Part shown: positions 32,794 through 43,211 of the stretch, in pieces | How positions within the stretch are numbered: the first letter of the stretch is position 1 | Layout of the letters: each line of letters starts with the position of its first letter | From: Umbilicaria muhlenbergii | Taxonomy: Eukaryota; Ascomycota; Lecanoromycetes; Umbilicariales; Umbilicariaceae | Reading direction: 5' to 3' | Length of the DNA stretch: 64,000 bases | NCBI GenBank assembly: GCA_000611775.1 | Contig: KK106981.1 | Span: 6,470,312-6,534,311, forward strand | Translations under genes and position numbers: made by a program | Notes under the pieces: generated by a model | Databases searched by the model: none | What the model was told of the DNA's origin: nothing | What the model saw: only the letters and a program-made list of their open reading frames with translations

Positions 32794-35700
32794 CTAATCT
32801 AACGGAGAATTTTCTGCCCACTTGCACCAAACTGTAACCGTCAGAGAAAAAAGAGCCAGAAGCCACGATGCAACAGACACTATAGACCCCACAGAACTTG
32901 GCCCTGACAATCCATAATGACGGAACAACCCTATGGTCACACCCAAGCTAACAGTGGCAAAAATAAGGAGTACAAAAAACAGGAGTCGATGAAAATGGAA
33001 GCTTTCTTTGAACTGCAAACCCCATGCGTCGGGACTGTTGTCGTCGCGGAAGTTGACTGAGATCTTCCCTCCAATCTTGGGTACACTCCTGACAATGTGG
33101 CGACTTCGCGGCTGCTTCTCTGGTTGCTCTATGTCCGTGGCTTGTATGTTTGGAGGAAGTACGTTGGACTCCGCGCGGCTGTGGTCGGGATCTGCGCCGT
33201 CAGAGAAGAAATCTCGCAGCGCCTGGAAGACTGAGTGGATTATGTGCTTGAGCCAGTCGAGAAGCCTGCGGTGCCATTTTGCAGTTCGTTGATACTCCCG
33301 GTATGCAGCAACGTCGGCGTGGTGTGCATCTCGCCAAACATTCATCAGGTATTGCCCTCCCACCAGGGGGATGTTCTCCTCAGTTGCTGGATATGGTTCA
33401 TAAAACCACATCTGAGGATCGTGTTTTGGAGGCCACACGTTGATCCGCCGTACATCGGCACGGTCATAATCCGTGAGGGCAAACTTTAAAGGTCAGTACG
33501 TCTCGTCTTCACAATGTTCAGAATGAAATATGGTAATTCACCTGGACAAATTGTATCTTACCAACTTGGTGTAGTTGAGTAAAGCGCTGCCATCCGCTTG
33601 AGACGATGAAGTATTCTTGGTGGAATTTCCTAAAAAGACTGTAATCGGTTTTTCTCTCGGAGACGTCGACGTGAATAGCAATGGCCTCACGTTCGCTGTT
33701 CAGGAAAAGTGGTATCGCCCAGAGTTGCTGGTTTTGATTTCCATGACGCTCACCACGTTTTACTCGTTTTACTCGTTTTACTCGTTTCGAGCCTGAGGAG
33801 TTATCGTCACTCGAAACCCTTCTTGTGGTATTATCACCAATATCCATCGATTCGCGCACAGTTCCACGGCGTCTTGAGGGGCCTTCGCCACTATCAAGAC
33901 TTTGCTTGTCTGAAGGTTGCTTCCCCTTCCCGCGATCAGACACCACGGCCTGTGAGAATTGAGAAGCGGGAGCGCGTTCAACGGGCACCCAGTCGTGCGC
34001 TGGTAATGGGAGACTATCGTCATATGCACCTTTGCTATCTGGGAACGTTTAGCTCGAATTGGCGAATCGCTAAGTGGATGGAAGTGAAATTGAAACATAC
34101 CGTCTGGGCTTAGCAGTGGATCATTAACAGAGACGAGCATGAGGGCGAAAACTGCAATAAGTGAAAGAGAGATGACAGTAATTGAGGCAATAATGACTGT
34201 AAATAGTCCGCGGATCATTTCATCCATGCCTACCTTGTTCATGCTGAATGCTGCCGAGATGTGATCTATGAAAATGGTGTATGCGATGCCCCCGTTTGGT
34301 CCTTCTAGAGGGAATGCTTTAATATACTGAGAAGCCCTTGCCATTGTTGAACTCAAATGAACAGATGTTGGGCTTTGCACGGTATGAAAGATCGCATTCA
34401 TAGCCTCCTGCATGTCCTGAATGGCTCCAGGTCTGACTTCATAGAAGTCGTCGTAGTATCTCCGATTGCAGACCTGCTCAATATGAGCGAACAGCATAAC
34501 AGAATATCAGGGAACGGAATTCTCACACAAGTCCACCGCACACGCTTCATACCGGGTTTCAACGGGGATTCGCCGCCAGGGATCCACTTAAGGATTCGCT
34601 TTCGCAACGCTTCTTTGACTGCTGAGTACCATGATGTTGATGCCAGGTTGGCCATGCTGATCAGTGTGTCTGGATGCTCCTCTCCCAGCACCCTCAAGCT
34701 CATCTTCATCACTTGCACCTCCAGCTCCTCAGCCTCCTTCCACCGTCCTTGATTCCAGTTTGGTGCTGCTTGAAAGTCCCTAGCCCTGGTTACTCTTTTG
34801 CTTGGTGGAACCGTCTGCCAACCTTCATCTTGACCTGCTGTAAGAGCCACATGAGGCCTTGCAGTGGAATCGGAGGCGATAGGATGCATTGGATGAGACT
34901 GTGAAGGCTCATCTCGGTCCGTGTCGTACAATTCCTCCACAAAATGTGGCAACTGAGCCCGGGGGCTGTGGTCAACAATCCTTGGAAAGTTGGAATGGAT
35001 GCTAGTAGGCGTCTCCACCTGCGCTTTCCCGGCATCGCCGCCATACCAGGATTCGTGAGGCATAAGTGGAGGCGGTCTATGGTTTGGCGTACGTACCTCC
35101 TGCTCTGATGCAACAGAGTCGGAAGTACTGCTCGATCTGTTGAATATGGAAATCTGATACATCTGCCCACACACACTTTCTTGGGACGAGCCTGGTTCTC
35201 GGTTCCGAATTTCTGCGTTGACCTTTGCCAATATTGGTGGAGGCGACTCGTGGACCGAGCGTATTGGAAACTGGTACTCAAGAGGTATGAGACCAGATTC
35301 CCGACGATCCAGGAATGAATCTCTAGAGCTCGTGCTGCTCATGGATTTAACTTGCTCCGATCTCGGGACGTATTCACTGCCGACGAGTTCCGGCGTATCT
35401 TCAGGAGTGTATAACTTGAGCGGCTTTGAGCCCTCCCGCATGGGCTTCATGTTTGGCAACGGAAATGAATTAATCAGACTCTTCTTGGGTTCGAGGAAAG
35501 GACTCGAGCCTGGAGGTATCCAAGCGTCGGATCCTGAAGGCCAAATCTGAGGGGAGGCTTCCACGCTGCGCAATGAAAGCATGAGGTGGTGCATCTCACT
35601 GATCTTTACATTGAGGTCCCCGTTGAGCTTGTTGTGCATGTCGTCAACCTTCTCTGCCATTGGCTCAATTGTGTTCTCAAGGCGCGCGAGGGATTTGCTG

Positions 35701-36242
35701 CAATTTAAATTAGCACAACCTTTAGCGGTTCCAATACCTCATCCCGTGCAGGATACCCTAGTCAAAGCGCCATACCTTTGCAAGGCCTGCATGGTCAGTG
35801 ATATCGAGTTCACATGCACCTGTAACATGTCTCTCAAGGCCTGGATGTCGCCTTCCTCTGTTGTCCACCAGATCTTCTTGTAGTTCTTGATGAGAACCTG
35901 CTTCCACGACCGCTGCGCCGGAAGCGCACCACTTCCATCCGGTTTGCGTAGCTCCTGGTATGCGTCCACGAAGGAGTCCAGGCTGTCCAGAGTGTGCCTA
36001 CAGCATTCCAAAATCTTGCCGAGCCCTTCCTTGATCTTTTCATCCGCCCTCGCCATTATGCTGTCGTCCTTGTCCAGGGTTTCGGCAAGGAGTGTGAGTG
36101 ATCTGGTGAGACTGGTGAGCTCGTTTTCGACCTCTTGAAACTCCGCTGGAGCTCCGGCTCTCCCGGAGGTGAAGGCACATCCTATCTTCCATGCGAGTTG
36201 TGAAAGCATCATCACATCGCCGATCGAGGGGGTGAACGACAT
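32794..36242 (-). CDS. Fungal STAND-type N-terminal domain membrane protein, five exons
   Basis: Exons 36242-35776, 35697-34527, 34473-34101, 33999-33542 and 33483-32794 use GT-AG introns and sum to 3159 nt, an intact 1052-residue frame. Residues 1-155 resemble the helical N-terminal domain found on fungal NLR-like proteins (DVMMLSQLAWKIGCAFTSGR). A long Ser/Pro-rich linker follows, then PGMKRVRWTC-VCNRRYYDDFYEVRPG, a motif recurring in this family. After it come a hydrophobic stretch (FTVIIASITVISLSLIAVFA), a basic KRVKRVKRVKRGER patch, and two C-terminal hydrophobic segments (LLFFVLLIFATVSLGVTIGL; SVASWLLALFSLTVTVW). It is probably a membrane protein in fungal non-self or stress signalling, but its function is not known. 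One kinesin-light-chain TPR unit is embedded in exon 2. It diverges from the ATPase gene at 36839. Confidence 0.8.
33758..33788. repeat. 9-bp tandem repeat encoding KRV units
   Basis: TTTTACTCG repeats three to four times on the plus strand and encodes the KRVKRVKRVKR basic patch of the minus-strand gene, a likely unstable nuclear-localisation-like or membrane-proximal segment. Confidence 0.8.
34632..34757 (-). repeat. Single KLC-type TPR unit embedded in exon 2
   Basis: WNQGRWKEAEELEVQVMKMS and RVLGEEHPDTLISMANLAS make up one ~42-residue tetratricopeptide unit of the kind tandemly repeated in fungal NLRs (LGEEHPDTL.SM.NLA.TY..QGRW.EAE). It lies alone inside the linker of an otherwise TPR-free protein and keeps the frame. 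Confidence 0.85.
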
Positions 36243-36838
36243 ATTGAACGGGGTTAGTTATCGTCCACGTCGCAAGCGCAGGGGCCTTTAGGTATTCGCA
36301 GATGGTGCTGATGGTCTGGTAGCCTGGGGTGGTCATTATTGATCGTTGTTGGACTGCGTTGAAAGGATGAGTCGACTTCTAGGCTCCAGCGGTTGAGCCT
36401 TGCCCCAAAGAAGTTAGCGCGATACGTGGTCGTCGAACCAAGCCTGACTCTCCCGCCTCGCCTGCCTTCCAGTACAGCACGGAACGCCGCACGGTTGCAT
36501 CGATGACAGTCCGAGACTCCGAGTGTTATCGAGATCCCAAGAGTCACGCTTCTCAACCAATCATGCCGCTCAATTCCGCTCAACGTTCTGCTGCGACATG
36601 GAAATGACTCAGCCGCGCTCTAGGCATCGACGTCGATACCCACCTTGTCCATGCGAAGCTAATAGCCGCCCCCAGCTTCTGACGCAATGTACGCTTGAGG
36701 TGTTTGGTATATGAGGCCTACCAGTCCCCAAGAAATAGATATTCTACTCTGTGCTTGACATGTAACGATCTATCTCCACTTTCCGGCATTGAACAGTCCT
36801 GAGAATCACTCTCCCCAATCTGATCCCCACTCATCACA
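36243..36838. promoter_or_regulatory. 596-bp divergent intergenic region
   Basis: Start codons of the minus-strand membrane-protein gene (36242) and the plus-strand AAA ATPase (36839) face away across this spacer, so it probably contains both promoters. CCAAT-type motifs (AACCAATCATG near 36554) are present. I see no convincing TATA box. Confidence 0.5.
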
Positions 36839-38921
36839 ATGACCATCTTTGAAACGAACGGCCATGAAGCTGGCCGTGTTGACACCGGCCGTCCTGAGGT
36901 TGCGCTGGTCGTTGCCAAGGAAACCTCCAAGGACACGAAGCAGATCCCAAACCACGTCAAGACCGGCATGATCACCGATGTCAAGAACCTGTATGAAGGC
37001 GAGCCGGACCGGCGCGGACGCTCAACTTGGGTCGACAAGTACCCCGATGATCTTGAAGAAGCCGCCGAGAATGCGGAAAGTGCACGCTATGCGCTCCTCA
37101 TCCGGAACAAGAAGTGCTACGACGGCCGGAAGAAGTTGGAGATTGACTCCATCGTTACCCAGAGTCCGTTGCTGAAGCAGGTCCTTGGCTCTGTACTCGA
37201 AGACTACCCCGGCGTCACCACCACTCTCGATCGATTGACCTTCAAGTCACCTTTCGAACCATTTGTTCATCGGTGGGGCCGGATGGTCAAGGCCGTGGAA
37301 CAAGATGACGACGCAGAGACCAAAGCACATCTTGAGCTACTGCACAAGACCCTCGCCCGCCGAGCTCAAGGATAACATCAAGGCTAGGGACGACTTCATC
37401 GTGAACGGGGTCATTACCTATGAGCACATCTGGATGATCTTCGAGCCCGGTAGCGTCATCTTCACCACTGAAAACAACCACCACTGTGCAATTCGACTCA
37501 AGGTTGGCCAATATGTCAAAACTTGCCGCGGTCCTGCCTACCAGTTGTAAGTCTTCCAGGAAAAAGACACCCGTCTAACGACGATCCCGTAAGCTAATCT
37601 TCTGTTCAGGACCTGCGAGAACGTGGATTGGGATGGCGAAAACTTTGGTCTTGGTGGTCAGACGTCACAGATATATGGTTTCCAAGGAACTAAGCCGATT
37701 ACGAGACTGTCAGCGTATCCATTCGAGTATCATCCGGACATGGACGAGGTCAAGGAACGACTTACACAGCGAGGAAAGATGTTCGAACGTCTTCATGGGT
37801 ATCATTACAAATCGTATCAGGGAATCGCCATAGGCCAAGGAACGTGGGGACCGGTCAAGTATAATGTCGATAGCCGCATCGTCATCGACACGTATGCCTG
37901 GAACCGCTTCCAGCCGAATCGCCAGATCAGACTCTCGACGCTGAACGAGAAACCCCTAAAGCTTGTCAGCGACAGCGACGACTCGGGGGATGAATACGGT
38001 AGCGAGGAAGAGTACGAAGTTGCAGACGGTGGGGACTCGGACGCTAACCATCTCACCTCCCTAACCAAGGAGCAACTCCTCCTGTGCAGCCCCTCTCTGT
38101 ACGGCTACTCACTCAAGAACAAGAAATGGCTCGAATTCTTCGTCGACCACGTCTCCGACATCCACTGGAACGCCGGCGCCTTTGAATCCCTCGTCCTGCC
38201 TGAAGACCACAAAGAACTCATCCTCGCGCTCGCCTCCTCCCAAGTCACGCACAAAGAAAGCTTCGACGACGTGATCCAAGGCAAAGGCAAAGGCATGATC
38301 ATGCTCCTCAGCGGCCCCCCCGGCGTCGGCAAAACCCTCACGGCCGAATCCGTCGCCGAAGCCATGCGCGCCCCCCTCTACATGATGAGCGCAGGCGACC
38401 TGGGTCTCGAATCCCAAAGCGTCGAGACGGCCCTCTCCAACGTGCTCGAAATGAGCACCAAATGGAACGCCGTCCTCCTCCTCGACGAAGCCGACGTCTT
38501 CCTCGAACAGCGCAGCGCCCACGACCTCGAGCGCAACAAACTCGTCTCCATCTTCCTCCGCATGCTCGAATACTACGAGGGCATCCTCTTCCTCACCACC
38601 AACCGCGTCGAGAACATGGACGCCGCTTTCCAGTCCCGCATCCACCTGAGCATGCAGTACGACAGCCTGAGCGCCGCGTCGCGCGCGCACGTCTGGGCCA
38701 ACTTCCTGGCCGCGCCGGGGATGCGCGGGCACGGCATCGGCGAGCGCGACGTCGACGACTTGGCCCAGGTCGAGATGAATGGCCGCCAGATCAAGAACGT
38801 GCTGAAGACGGCGGGGCTGTTGGCGCGGCGCAAGGGGGAGGCGTTGGGGCTGGGGCATGTGCGGACGGTGTTGGGGATTGAGAACAGGGGCGCGAAGCGC
38901 ATGGGGAGTGCGGGGGCGTAG
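36839..38921 (+). CDS. DUF7025-type AAA+ ATPase, frame disturbed once
   Basis: Two exons (36839-37546, 37610-38921; a GT-AG intron ending TTCTGTTCAG) encode about 672 residues. The N-terminal half carries the family-specific domain (ITYEHIWMIFEPGSVIFT, then LSAYPFEYHPDMDEVKERL). The AAA module has Walker A GPPGVGKT, Walker B VLLLDEADVFLEQR, sensor 1 LFLTTNR and an arginine-finger region AAFQSRIHLSM. Such proteins are widespread, poorly characterised fungal AAA+ ATPases related to Bcs1/Cdc48-type folds. One extra base lies in the CCC run of CTCGCCCGCCGAG near 37350: the family text HLELLHKTL is in one frame and ELKDNIKARDDF in the next. This is either a recent inactivating change or a sequence error; the rest is clean. 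Its stop lies about 36 bp from the end of the opposing NLR pseudogene. Confidence 0.85.
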
Positions 38922-38956
38922 GCTTGCTGTTGGGGTTGGGTGGAGGAGCGGCATGG

Positions 38957-41221
38957 GTTTACACTCTTGACCTCTGCTTCGGTTGGCTTTTTAGTGTGTA
39001 GTTCCTTGAAGAGTAGCCTCCGGGCATCGTCCTCACCGAGCGCATGGACCTTGATTGGGAATGACCTCAACAGCCTCTGTTTAGTTCCCAGATTCGAGGC
39101 CCGCGAAACATAGATGATGCTGGAATCTTGACTGTCTGGAATGAAGCTCTGAAGCTCTGTCACATCTTCCTCTTTATCAACTGAAATGCCATCAAATACG
39201 ATCAGCCAGTCGTGCCGGGCTTCAAACCAGGTCTTCACAATGTCTTTGAAAGGCCTCTGATTGCCGTCAGGTGTAAGTCGGAGGTGTGGTGAATCTCTCA
39301 AGATGACTTTCTGTGTGATGTTCCAGTAGGCCTGATATATCTCCTCCTTGAGTCTTGCGTTTATCCAAAAGATGCCGCCCTCGAATTTTCCACGATTCTT
39401 ATTCACATATTGTCGAGCTAGATGCGACTTGCCTGCGCCTGGTTGTCCGTGTATCAACACACATGCCGTACCGTCGCCGCGTCACCACCGATTAAAGACT
39501 CGTCGATCTAATTCCTTCAATTCCTTTTCCATTCCTACAAAGAAGGTGTTTGGGTGGAAGTCAGGAGGTACAATAAAATACGGCTCTGCAAGCCTACTTG
39601 AGAGTTCGACAGCATCAGGTGCACTGGTTGCTCGCTGTGCATTTCGAAGTATAGTAGACTCTGATAATGGAAGATGTTCCCGTGAATTACCTAACAAGAT
39701 CGATCATAAAAATCAGCGAACATGGCAAGTGAAACTGCAAATAAGGAGTGAATTATTTCGCCCAACGCCTTATAACCATATCTGTCGCCTCTCAGACATG
39801 CAGCCCAATTAAGTGTCATCGCAAGAGAGGCAGATCAGTGAGTGTGTGCCATCTCAACGTTCCTGTCCTCATTCTCTTCCACCTCATATGTAGTTTGAAA
39901 GAAAGGCTTATATTCTGGAGCAGGCAGAGCCAATTGATTCTTACCAGGTGTAGGGAACTCAGAGGAACTGAAGTCAGGGGTGTCCTTTGCTGGACCGCTC
40001 AAGCTACCTGAAGACATTAGCTAATGTGCCTTTTACCTTCCATCATAATTTCCACTTACCAATACCAGGAATGATGTCCTCAACAGCTGCTTGCTTCTGC
40101 GCTTCGCTAGCCTTCCGTTCTTGTATCCACCGAGTCTTGATTGTCGCTGGTGCTTCTTCCGCATATCGTTGGATGCCTTCGGCGACAAGATCGAAGTCGG
40201 GTGAGCTATCACTCTCGAACTTGCACATGTGTGAGTGATCGGCTTGAATGCCTGCCCGTTCAACATCCTGGATGTTGGGAGAAGCTGACTCTTCTTCCAC
40301 TATCTGCTAGGCCGTTAGTAGCCATTACTAATACACTCTACCTTCATGGGCTAATATCTTACATAACGAAATGTACCCTTGACGTCGGTAGGTTTTGCTT
40401 CGTGGAAGAAGTAGATATGGTACTTGCTCATAATCTGAATGAATTGACGGTTGATATTCTGCAGGGTCTCGTTGTTTGTTTTCAGCGCTTCAATCAGCTG
40501 CGGCTGGCTGTCAATAATCTTCCTCGGCATCACTGCATTGCATATCCATTCAAGCCGAGTGCCCCATTGCGCGATGTCTGACCCTTTGTGTGGTGTACCC
40601 AGGAACAATATGCCATACGTTGACACGAAGATGGAGCGCAAGTGTTCCATCTTGGAGCCTCGAATTTCTGAGGAGTATATTAGGGCCTATGATATTCGTA
40701 AGTTTACACCCATGTTGTCTAGTGAGCTCCAACGGCAGACTTACCCGCTTCACCACAAGTCCGCCGAGAGAATGCGCAACGAAGATTATAGGTCGTTCGG
40801 TGGCTTTTTGAAGCTGCGTTGCCATCAGCTATGTGGTCTCTACCTTATAGAACAGCTCAGAGTCCTGCCACAAAGTAAGACTTACACGTCTGTTGGCAGC
40901 AAGGGCTGCAACGAGAAGCTCGGCATGGTTGTGTATCTTGTCCTTGGAAACGCCATCCGTGAACGATGTGACCTCACTGTCGTAGCCATACACCAGTACC
41001 CTCGCCTTCTCTTCCTTCAGTAGCGTAGGTAGCAGCTGCGCCGGCCAAAAGATCTTTGTGTGTTCACTCGTCCATGTTCTATGAGGATCGCCGTTCAGGC
41101 CGTGTATGAAGACGATATCGACATTTGCCGGGATAGTGGTCCGAGGGTAGACTTCGGACAGCCCAAACCGGTTGATATCGTTGATCTCATCTACAGAGGC
41201 TGCCTGAGCCGTTGTCAACAT
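38957..41221 (-). pseudogene. Esterase/P-loop NTPase NLR-like gene, truncated
   Basis: Exons 41221-40886, 40828-40745, 40686-40363, 40306-40060, 40007-39945 and 39690 onward keep frame. The first three encode an alpha/beta-hydrolase (DUF676-like) domain: VDIVFIHGLNGDPHRTW, then IIFVAHSLGGLVVKR with the nucleophile elbow, then GILFLGTPHKGSDIAQWG. After a linker, FFVGMEKELKELDRR leads into an NB-ARC/STAND P-loop (LIHGQPGAGKSHLARQYV) and Walker B WLIVFDGIS. Such esterase-NTPase-repeat proteins act in fungal heterokaryon incompatibility-like defence. An in-frame TGA (39480-39482) follows FNRW, where a second Trp fits. Coding similarity stops at about 38957 (KPTEAEVKS), so the C-terminal part and any repeats are missing; beyond that the frame only shadows the ATPase gene. 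Confidence 0.8.
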
Positions 41222-42790
41222 TGTGCCTGATACCGTTCACACAACTGCAGGACTCACCATCCTTATCATTGAAAAGTTGTACGCCTTCTCCTACAGCACA
41301 GCAGAAAGCCAGCCATACATGTGCAGAAGTAAGTCGCTCACAAGCGGAAAGGAACGAAGTATGAGCCGTTGCTAGTGAAATGTGGCGGCCTGTGGCCAGT
41401 GTCAAGTGGACTGTTGACCGATGTGAGTGCTTCTTTCTTATATAGTCACACACTGAGTCTCAAGGGAAAGCGAGGCCTTGTAAGCGGGTGCCCCAGGAGT
41501 GCAGCACTCGAGGAGAGTGATTGGGCCATCAGAATGGTAACGTGGGCATTAGTTATTGAAGGCAGAGCCGCGTGCAGATTTGGGCATCAGCTGCCTGCAC
41601 CTTTAGAGCCTAGAGCCTAGAGCATGGCGCAGGTGTTGGAAGTACCTTAGAGTGTTCCAGGGGGCGGAGGGCATCCGCAGCCCTGGGGCGTGAAATAGCG
41701 TCTAGTTGAATGCCGGTGTGGGCTAGACGCTTACACGCTGCGGCTTATGGCGGCAGGGCCCATCGCCTCCTTCCACTATCGAGCAGGCTTCGTCCCAACT
41801 ACAGACATAATCGTCCGAAATCGAAATGCAGCAGTAGCCGTGACGGCCGCTCATCAGACAACTCTTGCATCGTCCTTGAGCAATCACTGTCTGCTTTGGC
41901 GGGACTCGCATCACCACAAGGTCGGCGCTGTGTTACTGTGAAGGCTGGAAGCTCAAGCTCGTGACTCACCTCCTTCTTGCCTAAGGTAGTTGTCTCAGCC
42001 GGGGGAGGATGACGCAAACAAAGGGTTCGAACCGACTCGCTCCATATATGGAAATCTACTCCACCGAGGACCTATCTTGCTTCGTCGTGCACCTCGTCAT
42101 TCAAGCAACCGTAGTGCGCCGACGTAAGGTGGTACAAGATCTCACATACATAGATTTTAGGCGCTCGAGCGAGTTTGCTTTGTCACTGCTTCCTGGAGGT
42201 GCGTCTGCTGAACATTGCTTGCACACAAATCGTCCAAATCGTCCCAAATCTTCTACCGCTTGCAAGTATGGGTTTCGGGGTTTACGTTTGCTCGCCCATC
42301 TCAGATCTCTGCACCTACTTCTGGAACTCTCGGGCAGTATTGGCCCAACACTCTGAAAACACAAACATGGAGCTCCAAGTGGTGCAACGTCGGGCGTACT
42401 TGGTTAGAAGCTATCACCGGTGTGCAATATAGCACTCGTTTGATCTCGACACTTAGAGTCTGCTTGTGTCGTGCACCGTGTCACTGTTCAAATTCTTTTA
42501 CTGTATATGTGGTTAATAACTGAAAACCACTGGACTTAATAAGTACTAGAGCCACTATACAGGGTAACGGCTTAAAGTGTAAGAGTGCTCCAATTAACAG
42601 GTTGTATAGCAAAAAGAGGTCATGTTCTGGTGCCCCTGACCTTATTTACGGTCCTGCGTTGTTCATGTATGTACATGCCCTGTCCGCTGCCATAATCTCT
42701 GCTGGACAATTGACTAACCAGGAGGCAAAGTTTTTAGTCAAGTCTGCGTCAACATTGAGTTCCAGCTTCAAATGATCATTTTTCGACGCC
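41222..42790. other. Clean spacer without a recognised gene
   Basis: This holds the presumed promoter of the NLR-like gene. GC content is moderate and CpG is retained. Several overlapping frames on both strands (41710-42523) lack any family resemblance. A small palindromic GC stretch (CCAGGGGGCGGAGGGCATCC to CCCTGGGG) lies at about 41657-41690. Hypermutated sequence resumes near 42.78 kb. Confidence 0.5.
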
Positions 42791-42812
42791 TGTGTATTGC
42801 ACTGAGCCTATC

Positions 42813-43018
42813 ATGAGAGTATCACGACATCATTTAACAGCGTTCCCGGCTGCAGATGGAGATACAACGAAGGTCAGGCATTTATTGAAGCCGGGGACAC
42901 AGCATTCTCAACGACATATCTTTGATTCAACGCAGCTATTGCGAGCTGTGACAAATGGCCTTCGAGAGACAATACATCTGCGGTTGAAACGTAGTGCCTC
43001 TGTACCAGAGCAAGATTG
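42813..43018 (+). pseudogene. Ankyrin-repeat scrap
   Basis: The 75-codon frame reads AFPAADGDTTKVRHLLKPGT followed by STQLLRAVTNGLRETIHLRL. These match two consecutive ankyrin helix-turn-helix units (AA..G....V..LL..G; LL.AV..G....I..LL) with substitutions at conserved places. No neighbouring repeats are recognisable. Confidence 0.5.
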
Positions 43019-43211
43019 ACTCTGATTCCTGCCCGCCTTGACAACGCATTGATTTGTGTCATCATCTCACATGTTCATCATTTTGTCATAGCTCTATCCT
43101 GAATGATCTTCACATGGTTATTCAAACTTTGAATCCTTATCATATACACATTTTATCAACAGGAGGAAATAAAGTCAGCATTAGGTTGTTAGGTGTTACC
43201 TTCATCAAGCA

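Noticed and set aside
38109-38954. 281-codon minus-strand frame opposite the AAA ATPase.
   Set aside because: It is an antisense shadow of a GC-rich exon; the plus strand has Walker A, Walker B and arginine-finger motifs.
38573-38956. Continuation of the NLR-like frame into the ATPase region.
   Set aside because: Text after KPTEAEVKS is only the complement of the ATPase coding sequence, with no NTPase features.
42010-42060. Possible tRNA T-arm (GGGTTCGAACC).
   Set aside because: No matching acceptor stem, D-arm or anticodon arm lies at the proper distances on either strand.
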